Shown in pieces: positions 37,301 to 52,300 of a stretch of 64,000 nt of DNA. The number at the start of each line of letters is the position of its first letter. The stretch's first letter is position 1. The position numbers and the translations under genes are program-made. The notes below the pieces were generated by a model. The model was not told the DNA's origin. It made no database searches and worked only from the letters and a program-made list of their open reading frames with translations. The stretch lies in assembly GCF_049243985.1 (NCBI RefSeq), contig NC_135382.1, positions 22,114,990 through 22,178,989 on the forward strand. Reading direction: 5' to 3'. Origin of the DNA: Paroedura picta (Eukaryota > Chordata > Lepidosauria > Squamata > Gekkonidae).

Positions 37301-40300
37301 TTTTTTTATAAATGAGATGTTGTGCTTGTAGTTTGATATGGTACATTCTATTTTCCCTCTTATTCTACTGCCTGTGTAGATCAGATTTCTGCTTCCCACC
37401 ATCAAGGAGCTTTTGATCTTGGGTTATGCATCCTTATGTAAATAACTTGATTTTGTCTATGCCAATATTGTTGATTCCTGTGTTCTTCCTTTTGCACACA
37501 GGATACTCACAACACTTTCAGGATTCTTTTGAGGGATCATCTTGGAACCTTGGGGGCATTTCTCTTGCACTTTACTCTGCCTTGTTCTCATACTCAGGTT
37601 GGGACACCCTTAATTTTGTAACTGAAGAAATAAAAAATCCAGAAAGGTAAAAGTTCTAAAGGAACTATTTCATTAAATTAAGTTTTCAGGTATCGCATAA
37701 GGGCCTGTCACTAACAAGCTTGTCCTGAGTTGACAGGGAATTTGATCTCAGTAGCTAAATAAATATTTTACACTGACATTAACAACTTAGAGCTAACATT
37801 TATAGAGAGCAGCCTACAGACTAAGGAAGACTAATCAAGAAAAGCTGGGCTGCCTGCAGCAAATTGCTTGACAACACTGGATGTGTTGTGTTTTATGATT
37901 TTTTATATTTAACTCATATTAATTCATATTAGCATGTAGATGACTGCTATACACAGTTTTACTAGCAAAGTTCCCCTAGCATTTTTAGAGTTTTAGAGTA
38001 TGTTGAAAGGTTCATAACTCATCACAGAGCCTTTTAGTAGTTAACTCAATAGTTCTGTGAAAGAGGAGATTACCCAAATACAAACAGCATAATTTTTTTC
38101 TGCCACATTCTATTATATAGAAGATGTATCCTTGATGTACCAGTTTACATAGACTTTTGCACAATTGAACACTCTTCCTTTTTAAAATAAAAATTTACCC
38201 TGCACATAGAAATCTAATGGGTTGGCATGGTTGGAAGGGTTCTGACATTGTCTACTTCCTACTCTCTGACAATCTAGCTTTCTAGCTGAAGGAAGAGTGT
38301 TTTTATCCTCTACCTCTGTGTAAAGGAACATGTCATTGTCTGCAGTCAAAGTCAACTGCTCTGGCATAGCTTTACTATCTCAGTAGAATAAAGCCCTGTT
38401 ACTGTTTGAATAGAAGGCTTAACTTACACCTGTGGCTTTAATCAATTTGTGCTTAATTCAATCCAAATACGATTATAAATAGATGACTACCCAAATTTCA
38501 AGAATGCATTATTCAAAGGAACACATTTTTCTTGCATCATTACCACCTCTAAGCTGTTTTTCTTTCATTTAACCAGGAACCTGCCACTGGCGATTGCTGT
38601 TTCTATGCCAATTGTGACAATTATCTACATTTTGACCAATGTAGCTTACTACACAGTGCTGGATATTAATGCTATACTTTCTAGTGATGCGGTGGCAGTG
38701 GTAAGTCGGATATTTTTCTATATTTTCTGTGTGATAAGGATGTACTTCTTGGGTCAGCTTATCAAATCTGATCTATATGGGATTCTTGCTGAAGCTAAGT
38801 TGTGCCAATTTCTGCTTGGTGACCTGACTGCCTTTTGACTTTTTCCAGCCTACTTGGATCAATATATCTTTCATGCATTGCTGAATAGGCACAAATATGC
38901 AGCAAGTAACCTAGATAAGCAGCAAATAACCTGTGCATTTCCTCCAGGTTCAATAGCTTCCCTACAGACTGAAACACAGCTTATGCAGAATTAGTAGTGC
39001 TGGCCTTGTCAATATATGAAGCAACCTTCTACTGTGTCAGACTATTGGTCTGTCAGGAAGACTAGTGGCTACTTGAATTAGCAGTGGCTTTCTAGGGTCT
39101 CAGGTGGAACTCTTTCATATTGTCTACTACCTGAGCCTTTCCCCCCCAAAATGGAAAAGCTGGTGGCTGAATTGGTGACTTTCTGCTTGCAAAGCAGGTG
39201 CTCTGCCACTGAGCCACAGCCCCACCCCTGATAGAGATTGACAAAGTTGGCTATTTGGTGAGGTTCACGACAGTTTACGGGCTCACCAAGATAAGTGTTG
39301 CTGTATCTTGTAGCAGAGGAGATTCTAAAGTGAACTTTCCCTTGTGAAGCACTGTCTAAGTTGGAAGGGGCATGTGTAGCTTCTGATTGACCCTGTGCAA
39401 AGTGAACAGTGCATCAGAGACCATGCAGTAAGACTGTAACCTCAGCAGTAGAATGTCATATTTGGCAAAAGCAATAGCCAGGTTGAAAATGGCTGTCTCA
39501 TCTGGCATTGGACTCTCAATGGGCTGCAGCATAAGCTGTCATGGCAGGCTGACTTGGATGAGGAAGCAGGAACTCACTGTCGGCACCTTGCCTTGAGCCC
39601 CTCAAAAAACTAATTTCTGCACCCTTGTAGATGTTTACTTCTTAAAGGTATTTTGCAAATTGTCAGTGAATGCCAAAAGAGGGTGTTCGAATGATATTCC
39701 TGTTTTTTATTCCATTGTTATTGTGCATTGTCATGTTGAAATATGTTGGAAAAAGACTAGTTATCTTATCTTTTATCTGTTTACTTACCTAGGTGTTGAC
39801 ATGCCTAATGTTTGAACTTATCGATCTCAAGCTGATAGGTTACATCATCTCTGCTTTCTAGTCCCACTAAAAGTGTTGTGAAGTGTAGAACTCTGTTACA
39901 TTAAAGGTTAGCATTTTATCCAAGTTTTTTCAAATAAATTTTGAAGGCCTGTGATCTTTTACATTAGGTAATGTTAACACAGAAGCAGATATTCATAAGC
40001 ATGCTTTAAGCCTTGTACTGTTCTCATAATAAGGACTTTAAAAAAAGTTCTTTAATACTTTTATTCCTGTCATGTTGATTGGGGCAAACTTGGGTTGGTT
40101 AAAATTTGTATCCTATTTTTTTCTTCAAGGAGCTTAGGAAATGGTGCTTCATTTTGGTAAATGCAGTGTGAAGTATATCAGCCTGAGAGAAAGGGGGAAA
40201 GGATTTCTGTTTTCCATGTTCAACCCCACTTTGCAACTGTGCCACACCTGCTCTTCCAGTTGTAGACAACTGGCTTCAATCTGTATTTGCGCGCTAATGC

Positions 40301-43300
40301 CAGCATTAGAGTTTGTTAGAATTTCCATTGAAATTCGCGGGAGCTAGATGTTCCAGGAGACATGACTGCCACCAAAAACAATGGTTTTGTCTCTTCCTCT
40401 GTTGATAACATGTAAGCAAAACAAGATCCATCCACTTGCCTCATTGTTAACTGATTGTGGGGTAGAGAGGAGCTGGGACTCTAATGACGCATCATGTTGT
40501 GCTTTTTGGATTTTTGTTGTGAGTTTCAGGGAGAGAACGAGGTGAAGATGCAAGGAGCTATTTTCAGTGGTAAACACAGAGCTCCTGCAATGTGACTATA
40601 ATCTTTAAAAAGTTTAACATATTAAACATGAATCTACTGAGATGAAAGGGAGAAAAGATCAAATTCAGAAGGTCCTTTAACTGACTCCTTTTTCTCTTTA
40701 GTGTATCAGGTTGTAAAGTGAATGTCTGGGATCTTTATCTTGCTATCTTTGTATTTACGAGCATGGTTTCTTATGATCTATTATAGTGAATACGTTTCAC
40801 ATATGGTTCCTCATATAATTTCCTTTGTGCCATTACTTCGGAATACCTCTTCTTTCCCTTCCACCTTTTTTAATAGTAACTATCTGGTTACTCAGAATTG
40901 TGAGTTTTTGTGTAAATAATCATAGGAAGATTTGGGAAGTTAGTAGAAACCAGGCATTCCTAATGGCTGTATCTCAAAGACCCCTTCACTGTACAGCTGT
41001 GTGGGGGTATTCAAAATGGCATTTGATGAGAGCCCTCCTACCTTGTTCTTGCATTTCCAGGTCCTCTCCTCCACTTCCAAATTTGGGTGTACAAGGTGCC
41101 TCACCCCCTCCCAAAGTGGGAAGGGAGGAGAAGGGGAAGGCCCCGGCCATTCAAACCTTGGCCAGCTCCTCTTCTCTCAGTCGCCTCTCTTCTTCGTTTT
41201 TTCATCATTGGTGAATGGAGCTAGAGTTGAGGTGAATCTTTCTGGGAGTGGTGGGGGTGGGAGAAAGGGGGGCCTTCCCCAGCCCATAGATTTATTGGCT
41301 GGTGGGCGGGACAGGAGAGAAAGCCCTTCTCCAGCCATCTGGTCAGCGGGGCTGGCAGGCAGGCAGCATTGCTGGGCTGCTCAGGTCCTTGGCTGGTGGA
41401 CAGGCTGAGGGAAAGAGGCCTCTAGGTTGGCAATTCGTTTCTAGTGATATGTCACTTCCAAGGGGATAGAAGAAGAAGGGGATAGAAGAAGAAGGGGATA
41501 GCAGAGACATCGCTGATAGCAGCTGACATCGCTTCCTTGTACATTGAAGCCCGAAAAACATTTCAGCTATACCTCCACCATCTGCCAGCAGAGAATTAGA
41601 TGGTGATTTTCACAGATTTTCACCATCACACAATGCATACCCCATGGAATCCCCAGTCTTTCTACTAGAAAGTACTATTAGCAGCAAATCAGCACTTTAA
41701 GAGTAGCAACTCCCCAAAGGTAGATTATAGTGTGGCTGCAAGCACATCATATATAGATTAATAGTGTGGTTGCAAGCACATCATGGATGGGCCATAAGGA
41801 GCATACACACTTCAAGGGACATAGTAGACTGTGGCAGGAATGGATAGGCAGAAAAGTTTGCAACCTCAAATGGCATTGTGCTTTAAATCAGTTCCACCTC
41901 AGGGGTGCTGCCTACAAGAAGCTCTGTGTATATGTGTGTATATATATATGTATATGTATACATATATACATATATGTATACACACATGCCCCATTTTCTC
42001 CCTATATTGTACTTCTGATGTTTTCATCTTGCAATCATTGTGTACCCAATACATTTGTCACTCCACCAAACAATGTCCTAGTTTAATCTTCCTCCCTCTT
42101 GGCTTTCCTTGAAGTCATCTTAAACAGCCTTTCCCTGCTTGCAAAACATACCGGCTTCCCAGTTCAGAGACATCTGTTTTCCTCCTCTCCTCCTTCAAAG
42201 AGTTTCAGGATAGAACAGTTTCTTGATTGGGTATTGCATTTGGGAGCAAGACAAATCTTGCCTGGTAGTCCTTTATATAATAAACCTGTTCTGATTCAGG
42301 AGATAAAGAAACCTCATAACTAGAATGTGTGACTCTTATTTGGATCTGATAAAAATTTTATTGCAACATTCATTCATTCATTCATTCATTCATTCATTCA
42401 TTCATTCATTCATTCATTCATTCATTCATTCATTCATTCATTCATTCATTCATTCATTCATTCATTCATTCATTCATTCATTCATTCATTCATTCATTCC
42501 ATTTGTTTCCTGCCACCACTCCCAGACTGGCTGGCTTGTGGTGGGTTACAGAGTAAAAACGCCAGCAGTAAAACCCCAATTAAAACCCTCCCTGACAGCA
42601 AAACTACTAAAACTCCCAGCCGTCTCCTCCCATCAGGTCAACAAACCATGATGCGCCACAGAAGATGTTAGCCTGGTAGATTGGCTATGCCAAGGAGGGG
42701 CTCACAGATCTTCCCTGCACTGGCCTCAACCAAATGCCTGGTGGAAGAGCTCCATTTTGCAGACCCTTGCAGAACTGTACAAGCTCTGATAGGGCCCTCA
42801 GTTCTTTCAAATGCTCATTCCGCCAGGTCATGGCCAGGACTGAAAAGGCCCTGGCTCTGGTTAAGGGAACCCGCCCTTCTCGCAGACAAGTTTTTGACTA
42901 GTAACATGGGTCATTTTACAACCTGATTCTGTGAGTATTTCTTCAGAATAAAGACTAGGGACAAAATATACATTAGCCTATTTAAGGATATGCTACAAGT
43001 CCTATCAAACCAGGTGCGCAATTGGATTTTCATATTAAAAGCTTCCAGTGGTTTCTTTCTTTTTTTTCAACCAAGAGAAGCATTTTAATGCATTAATTAA
43101 CACAAACACAAAATAATGGATTACATCAGGGGTAGTCAACCTGTGGTCCTCCAGACGCTCACGGACCACAAGAAAAGCTTCCAGTGAATTCTGAATGAAT
43201 TCTCGTATATCTGTATCACATTAATTTCCACACTTGGGGGGAGATGGATGGGGCCAGCAACAACTGGGAAAGTGTCAGCCATTAATTATTAATGTAGACT

Positions 43301-46300
43301 GTTTTATTTCTCCCATATTTTTGTGAACCACAACTGAACTTGAGGGGACTGATTGGCAGTTTTAGCAAAGAATTATCATATGGCATCATAGGGCTTAATC
43401 TGGATGTTGTGACACAATTTACTAATTTACCATAATTACCTTTTGCCTTATATCTCCACTGTTACGATGGTTGTTCATTAGTCTGAGGAAGAGTGCTTGC
43501 ACTCAAAAGCTCATGCGCTGAATAAATCTTTGTTGGTCTTAAAGGTGCTATTGGACTCTATTTTTGTTGTGCTACTTCAGACCAACACGGCTACCCACTT
43601 GAATCCATTCATTGAGGAAACTTTAGTTTAGTCCAGCAGGGTAAATAGCAGCTCCCTGAGGCTGTTTCAGAATGGAAAAACAAGGTAGGGAGAAAGTTAA
43701 GCGTTTTATTCCTGTATTCTCTGGTCCTGATCAAAGCACACTGATGCATGCCTAAGAATAAAATTTTGGCATGGAATTCCCGTTGCACGTTTAATTTGAC
43801 AGGACTCAGGCCAGATCTGTAAACAGGATAATAACAGGCAATAAAATTACATTCCTGATTTTTAAGAAGAGGAAACCCAGAAATATGGCCATAATCTGGA
43901 GATGCTGAAATAAATCATGGCAAGGTAGGAGAGCAGCAGACTGCTGGGCAGAAATCTAGAAAGGTCACTAAGGGAATTTTCTGTTTAGGACAGAAAAAGA
44001 ATGAATAGAAAATAAGGTGACCTGGAGAATTTTGTGTATGTCTAATGAGAGACAACACTAAACTTTTATGTGGACTGGGTTACCTCATGAGTATATCATG
44101 GTGTGGGCTAAATGGTTATGGAACCTGGAGGTATTGGCTCACAATCTGCCAAAGCCAGTGTGTTGGAGAAGTAGATGTTTTGCCATTGTCTTCTCAAGGT
44201 CTTGCCAGGTTCCAAAACTAATTAAATGACAAAAGTTCTCAGGCTTTATAGACAAATAAGGTCTGTAAAAATTGTGGCTGTAGACAAGGATCAGTGGAAT
44301 TTTCAAACAAACAGTCAGCCTGTACTGGGAAAATAGGAGGTGGGGGAGGAAAGTTATGTTTCCTCTTTGGAAAACTTGAAAGGAGAACCAGGCCTGCTGA
44401 CCAAGTGTTTTCCTCTGGCAGTTTCTGTGAGATTTGTCTCCTGAAAAATGTTTGCTTGAAAGATCTCTTGTCCTAAGATGTTTTTTCACCTTCTTTTAGG
44501 ACAGGGCAGTTTCCCAGTTTTGTCTGATATTTGTGTTCATGTAGTTTACATGAAACCAAAGTCTTTTTGTTCTGTACTTTTCAAATTACATTTTTGGTAA
44601 AATTGTCCATTCTAATGGAAATGCTGCACATTTTTTTTTTTTTTTTGGTGGGGGAATAGTAAAAACATATGTGTGTTTGTGTCCCAACAATTTGCTCCTG
44701 ATTTATGGCAATCTTTTGGGTGAATGACCCCCGGAACAGAACACAGATCGAGCAAGTGGAAAGCCATGACTTCCTATATTGAGACCATCCATCTCATGTT
44801 AGGTCTTCTTCTACTGCCTTTGACATTTCCTAGCATTATTGTCTCTTCCTGTGAGTCTTGTTATGATGCGACCAAAATATGACAACCTCAGTTTAGTCAT
44901 TTGTGGGGAGCTGTTAGTAGGTGGCAGCAAGGGGAGCGTATTGACCACACTCATTTGGGAGAAAATGATCCTTTAGATCAGGGGTAGTCAAACTGCGGCC
45001 CTCCAGATGTCCATGGACTACAATTCCCAGGAGCCCCCTGCCAGCATTTGCTGGCAGGGGGCTTCTGGGAATTGTAGTCCATGGACATCTGGAGGGCCGC
45101 AGTTTGACTACCCCTGCTTTAGATATATGAGTCCTAGGCTGTAAGAGCTATGTAGAGCAACTCAGGTTACATCTTGAAACAAGTTTCTTAAAATGGTGTT
45201 CTGTTTGACCATTCTCTTGAGGCTAACCTAGGACAGCATCTCATTTCTCAGTAAGCATTTCAAGTTCAGGCGGCCGACTGTAACCCACTGGCGTCTTGCG
45301 CTTTTGCTTCCGTTTCATTAATTGTCAGTCTGGTGACTTGGGTTTCTGCTGAATTCAAAATTACAGATGTTTGTGCTGATCTTTGATTTAATTTTTCTAA
45401 TTGGGAGAGTTGGGAGGAGGGATTTAACAAGACTTCCTTCTTAATCCACTTAAGGCAAAAAAACATTCCTTGGCTGCAGTTCAGGAGAAGCTATGCCCCT
45501 GTGCTTTCTCAAACTGCAGTGCAAATGATTTAAACCTTTTAATGATTCTTGCTCTTCAGAATTTCTCAGAAGACGCCTTGGGAAGGGCGTGTTAAAAATT
45601 AAATATTATTATTATTATTATTCATGAACCAGTTTTATGTGTGGACCAGTTCATAACTGTGCTTGTCAAGAACTTAATGAATGTCTGTGGAGCTTTCGTT
45701 TGGGGGTAAAATAAAGATCTGATTTCCTTTATGATAAAAAGAAGATGGAATACAAGAAGATGGAACATGATAGTTTCTAACTGATCTAGGAGTGAAAGTA
45801 GGATAATGTGTACAGCAGAAAGATAAATGTACAGTGCACAGTGCACAGTGCTATAGTTCACATTCATCCTGCCTTTATAAAGGCCGTTTTGTTATGTTAT
45901 AGCCTTATTACCTTTATTAAAATGAACTGCTGAGCAATTCTGTTTTAGAAAAAGAAGAGTTGGTTTGTATACCCCACTTTTCACTATCTGAAGGAGTCTC
46001 AAAGCTGCTTACAATCACCTTCCCTGCAACAGAAACCCTGTGAAGTAGGTGAGTCTGAGAGCTCTAAGAACTGTGACTGGCCCAAGGTCACCCAGCTGGC
46101 TTCATTTCAGGAATCAAACCCGGCTCTGCAGAGTACAGACTGCTGCTCTTAACCACTACACCATGTTGGGTTTCCGAGTTTGCTGAATGGCTGAGTGGAA
46201 GGATGTCTTTCATTGGATGAAGGACACCTTTGGATCCAACCCCATGTAGAAAAATGGCCAACACAATTGCTACCGATATAACTTCTTTTCTTAGGGTTCT

Positions 46301-49300
46301 TATTCCAACAATTATTGTTTCCTAACTTGAGATATTTCATGGCTCTGCCTCAGCCCATTGTTGGACATAGAAAGAACAAAGTGTTCATTGGCAAAAGCAC
46401 TTATGCTAGGATTGGTCAGTGGAGTAAGGAAACCAGGCTGACAAAGAACACGATGGTTAGCTATGATCAAAATGGACACTGGTCAGAACATTACACAACT
46501 AAAAGAAGTGGTGCAAAGTTGGAAATCGTGGCGGAAGTTGTGCCATAGGATCACCTAGAGTTGGACTCGACTGAATGGCTAACATCACATCATCAATGTA
46601 GACTGTGTTAGAACATCACTGTGCTCTGTTGCTTACATGTTATAGGTACTGGTAGAGTGGTAAATATGTTAAAGACACTGGAGAAAGAAATGTGCAGTAG
46701 TAAAGTTCTTGATTATTAAAACTGGTACGGTCATTGTTGTACTCAGAATTGTGTCAGCTAGTGTCGTGAACCAAGAATTTCTAACTTATTTTGGTGAATG
46801 AATCAAATAAATGTTGACTTGCATACTCAAACCCTTGAGTTTTAGATGAAATCCTATTTGCTCATACTACAGAATTTGTGATATCTGTGGCTGGTACCCA
46901 TAGAGTGTCCTGTGGATGCTAGTTGGAGATCACTGCTCTAGCAATTTCAAATGCATTATTGATCACTGATTGCCTCATTGGGGAAGTTGACATATAGCAA
47001 AATTGGTACACTTGCCCACTCAGGCAAAAATGCTTCCCTGATTCTGCTGCAGGCAAGAAAATTGGGGGGCAGGGAGAGGCTTAAGCTCTTTCTTACCACG
47101 TGCCCTGGTGCTGCTAATATAAATTGGACCCATGTGTGCTTGGGAGAAATGGAACTCAGAGACTACATCTGTTATATGTATCCAGGAACAGTGCATCCTG
47201 TTGTCAGACCCTTAGTCTTGTGTAAACCATAATTACATTTCAAGAACCATTTGAACTTGACAGGAGGTGTAAGACTAACCTTTGAAGCTCCTTCCCTGTG
47301 ATGCAGACCTTGATGCTGTGACAGTGTTATCATTTGAGGGAAAGAAAGCCTTGTAGGAGTCTAAAACCGGAGTAACTGTCTGATGGTGCAGTGTGAATCC
47401 TATGTTTTCAGTACATATGAGGATAGTTTGCCTCTTCCAGGTGTTGATGAAAGAGTGGGGGACTTCATCCCCTCCCTACTGCTGCCTCTTGACCTATGTG
47501 GTTATTGGTCCATGCAGATTCTGCAACCCTGGCAAACAGTTGCTGGGGGAAGGAGAACAAGAGAAAGAGCCCTGATCTCCTTGCGTTCTCACATTGCAGG
47601 ATCCAGTACACTTTTATTTACTGCAAAAATGGCTCAGTGTTACTTCTTTGGTTTGTAGCTTTATAATCACCATCTTGTATATATTAAACTGAGCAAGGAA
47701 TTCTCGGCGCTTATGTGACCTGCTGAAATCCACAGACCCCCATTTCAAATTCAATAGTCGCCGTAAAATTATGCTAACTCTTCCTGCAGTAGGTTAGTGC
47801 AAATAAAATGGCATGAGAATACATATTCCTTTTTCTTCTCATCTTTCCCTTCCTGGGTCTTGTATTATATCTGCATTTAAAGAAACTAAGGATTCCTTAT
47901 ATCCATCTTTTCCAAATCCAATAATGCTTTCACCTTTTGTTTCATAAAGAATCCTTGCATTAAGCATAGCTTGAATAAATGTAGACGTATTACGAAGCCA
48001 TAACACCAGGATGGGGGGGGCGGGAAGGAAAATTATGGGCGTGGGCAGGGGATGGATATGTCTGTGTTCAGAGAGAAAGACAGACTGTTTCTATGCTATT
48101 TTAATTTAGATTAGGCAAATACCTGCCTGATGCCCAGCATGGTAGTTGTGGGAATAGATGATTGAACCAGGGGAAAAAAAGATTCCCTTTGACTTATAGA
48201 GAACTTTAGAATTTTTAAAAATACTTTTCCCATCCCCATTTTTCTTGGAACCAGGCTGCTTTATTATGTTATTATAATGTATGTTTCAGTTTATGGCTAA
48301 GATGAGGCAGAGAAACAGATGCATTTAGCTAACTTGGTTGTGCACTGAGTTTCCTAATAATAAATAGAACTCTGAAATTCAACGTGACATCAGTTGCATG
48401 TCTCAAAATGTTCTTCAGCTATAATGGTGGATTGCTTGATTTTTAAAAAATGTATTAGTCCTGATGTTTTTGTTATGTTTTGAATTCATGTTCATTTTGT
48501 GTTTTTTGGGAGGAGAGGACCTATTCTAACTGTTCCCCCCCCCCCTCTTTTAATTAGACATTTGCTGAGCAAGTGTTTGGAGTATTCAGCTGGTTCATCC
48601 CAATTGCTGTTGCCTTCTCTTGTTTTGGTGGACTCAATGCTTCTATTTTAGCATCATCTAGGTAAGAGACTTTTAATATTAGTTTTTTAAACTCAAGTTT
48701 GTGCCCCCCCTCCCAACAAAAATTATTTGCGTCTACAGTTTGGCTAAACTGAGACTTAAGTGGTACTTTTTTCTGCAAGTTTACTTGCAGCTCCTTCTGT
48801 TTTTGTTTTTATTGTTTCCTTTTGCAGACTATTTCAGCTAGTTGTGGAAAAGTAATCTGCATATTTTAAAAGTCTGCATCTTTTTTGGTATTAATATTTT
48901 TTTCAGTATTCATAAAGTTTTAGGAAAGCATAATGGAGACAAATGGGTGTGTGGGAGGATTGAAAATAACATTAGGAGCAGAAAACTGATTTGGAATGAT
49001 GGGACTGGGTGGGGTAGTCAAGGAATTGCGAAGTCTCAGGACAGTTATTTATTGTAAACTATTGTTTGCCCTGTAATCTGAGTTCCCTAAAAATATGATC
49101 TTAAGGGATCTTTAAAAAATGAACAGTACTTTCCTACAAGCTCTGGCAATGCTATGAAAAATTTCATAACTGAACTACAGGGCTTAAAAAAAAGTTTATT
49201 ATATCTTGCTCTTCCAAAAAATCCTTATGAAACACTCTCTGGTTGGGAATAAATGTGAAATGTAAGGCAGTGTGGATATTGTGTTGTATGAAGAGAAATT

Positions 49301-52300
49301 CTAAAAGGTGTATTCTGTAGCATATTGGATTATGGGCATTCCAAGAGCTTCAGAATTCAGAACCTGGAGTTGTACTGCATATTTACTCATTTGCTGCATG
49401 CATTTCTGTTCCTATCCACTACCTTAGGCTTTTACAAATAATAGTTTTGATAATTTTAGCATGAAAACTTGTACTTTGATCTCTCACAGTGATTGTTATA
49501 AACTTAATTAGTATGAACTAACTACTTTCATTTTCCAATAGAGAAAACCTGTGATATGTTGTTTAAACTCTATTGGTTACATTCTCTTTCTGCAGGCACC
49601 TGAAGCAGTGGGCAGACATAAAAACAAATCTCAACAAACTAAAATTAATAAAACCTGCTTTTCTAAGTTCTGGCAGGACAGATTTGTGTAGAAATAATTC
49701 TGTGTAGTCAGTTCTCATATTTCAGATTACTTTTAAATCTTGTACATAAAACTATATTTTCATTAAGGATGAATTCAGAGTTGTCTGCTGGCCTATTGTA
49801 CTTAGTTTCAGATTGTATAGCTATATCACAGCTGATCTGTTGTTTTTCAGGCTATTCTTTGTCGGATCCAGGGAGGGTCACCTTCCTGACCTCTTGTCTA
49901 TGATCCATATAGGGAGGTTTACTCCAGTACCTGCACTTCTCTTCAATGTAAGTGAAAATACTAAGAAGATCACTGTAAGTGCTGCCCATCACAGAATTTG
50001 TCTTGTGGGGAGAGTTTAATCAGAAGTAATGCACTGGCTGAATCCAATGAAGTATAGAACTGATTTTCTCTGGTCTTTTGTAAAGCTGTCCTATCTCTTC
50101 TACCCCTCTCCCACCAATAATGAGGATAAGCAGGGAGGATCACTCCTCATCTGTTTGTAATTTGGTCTGTTTTCAAAGGATAAAATTTAAATACAGGTTT
50201 TCCTTCTTGTCCTGTGTAAAGTGCTGTCAACTTATGGCAACCTTGTAGGGTTTTCAAGGTGAGACAGTGGTGTTTGTCATTGCCTCCCTCTGTGCAGCAA
50301 CCATGGACTTCCTTGGTGGTTGACCCTGCTTAGGTTTCAGTGTCTGATAAACTATCCTGGGCTATGCTAGTGGTTATCAAATAGCATTCCAAATGGAAAG
50401 AGCTGTCCGGAAAAGCCCATCTATGGACCATCCAGGGGATAGATGATCTGTGATGGTGGAACAGCTGCTGAGAACATACGTGCCCTTGTTTAACAAGATG
50501 GACAACATTCTTAAGCTCAATATATTTTGTTGCAACGTTATAGTTAAAAGAGAGCAAGCACTGTTGCTGATGCCTCCCTTGGAATTTTTAATATCATTTT
50601 TGTTACCTTTCCTAACAGTGTTCTATGAGCCTGATATACTTGATTGTAGAAGATGTCTTCCAGCTTATTAACTACTTCAGCTTCAGCTACTGGTTTTTTG
50701 TGGGACTATCAATTGCCGGGCAACTCTACCTCCGTTGGAAAGAACCAGATCGGCACAGGCCGCTCAAGGTGAGGACCAGGGCTGTGATTTGTGAGGGTAG
50801 CTTGGTGGCAGAACATACATAATGAATGCAGAAAGTTCCAGGTTCAATCCCTGACATCTCCACCCAAATGTTCTCAGATGGAACTTTTACTACCCAAAGA
50901 AGTCACAGCTTCTCAGATGGTGAACAGCCTTTTTTCTGATTGAGACCATGGAGGGCTGCAGGCTAACAATACTGTGGGATTAGTGGTCTTTTATAAGGCA
51001 CATTCAGGTATTCATATATAAATTCATATGCCATTTCCAGTAATTAAATCTGCAGTCAATATATTGTGGAAACCTTAATTTTCATGCTCTGTGAGCATGA
51101 AACACACCTTTGTAATTGGAATGCATGTTAGAATTTCTAGACTGTGAGGAATTTGGAAACTTCATTACCATGGGGGAGAGAAAAAGGAAATTGAAGTGTA
51201 TATGCTCAAGTTACTTATTTGTTGTTCTCATTTCCTCTTTTTCAGTTGAGCCTGTTTTTCCCAATATTCTTCTGCATATGCTCAGTATTTCTGGTGGTTG
51301 TTCCACTCTATAGTGACACTATTAATTCCCTGATTGGTATTGGTATTGCGCTGTCTGGGATTCCAGTGTACTTCATGGGAGTCTATTTGCCTGATTCCAA
51401 AAGACCTCCTTTTGTCAGCAAAATTTTAGGTAAGGAAGAAGAGTGAGGGTGGGGATAAGTCCTTAATTAACAAATAACTGGGTAACAAGACTACGAGTGT
51501 AATTTTAGATGTGTCAACTAGGGAGCAGCCATTATAATTTTTAAAGGAAAAATGCAGGTTTTGTTTATGTAATAAAAAAGTATGTTTATAATACTACTTC
51601 TAGTTCCTGCTGGAGTTTAGCAAGATGTCACAGCCATAAAAGAATGTAAAGGGGCTCAGGGTAATTTTGCTTCCTGTTGCATCAGTACTGCCACATAAAT
51701 CTCAAAAATCCACTTACCCATCACAAAGTGTGAAGGGCTCATTTTGCAGTGTGGGTGGGGTATGTGAAAGACCCTTGAGTATCAACATTTTCTGCTGATA
51801 AGTCTCTGGAGCCAATCTCATTTCAGTTAATTGTAAGCACAGCAAGTTTACCATTTTAATTTTGTATCAATGTTTGTAAAAACTATATTCAGGCTTGGGG
51901 AGGGGTATGTGACTGGAGTTACTAACTGTGGGTCCCGCCCTATTATATGCTTTACTACCAGATCCTCCGGGTTTATATCATCTATTACCACCTGCATAGG
52001 TCCTGAGGCTGGAACAGCAGAGCTGAGATTGGGAGAATTAGAGAAGTTATGCTGCCATCTTATTGTAATTGTTTGTTATGGGGTTTTATGAGTTGTATTG
52101 TGATTTTATTGGTTTTATATTTTGCAAACCGCCACGAGACGTCCATTGTCGAGAGTGGCTGTATAGAAACATAAATAAAATAAATATAAAAATACATCAC
52201 TGTGGGACAAATCCAATCTAGCAGTGAGGATAATGAAAAGGACTCAGGTCTTTTGGTTGGCAAGAGATGCAGAATAGAAACAAGCTTCAATTTCTTTGGA

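Larger units (their letters stand above)
34116..37501 (+). other. SLC7A6: SLC7A6 intron 3
   Basis: No exon signal. Two SINEs and one MITE are listed separately. 34740-36070 and 36225-36870 show nothing assignable. Confidence 0.6.
38701..48557 (+). other. SLC7A6: SLC7A6 intron 5 (~9.9 kb)
   Basis: No coding exon seen. The GC-rich stretch 41000-41420, and 39640-40960, 45200-45590 and 46620-48550, hold nothing I can classify. A LINE-like remnant may lie at 46340-46590 (GTTGGACTCGACTGAATGGC). Confidence 0.55.

Noticed and set aside
42325-42651. Frame with repeated HSFI text
   Set aside because: It is a translation of the CATT microsatellite.
46315-46548. 77-codon + strand frame as a gene
   Set aside because: It is followed by a repeat-like tail (GTTGGACTCGACTGAATGGC) and looks like a LINE remnant.
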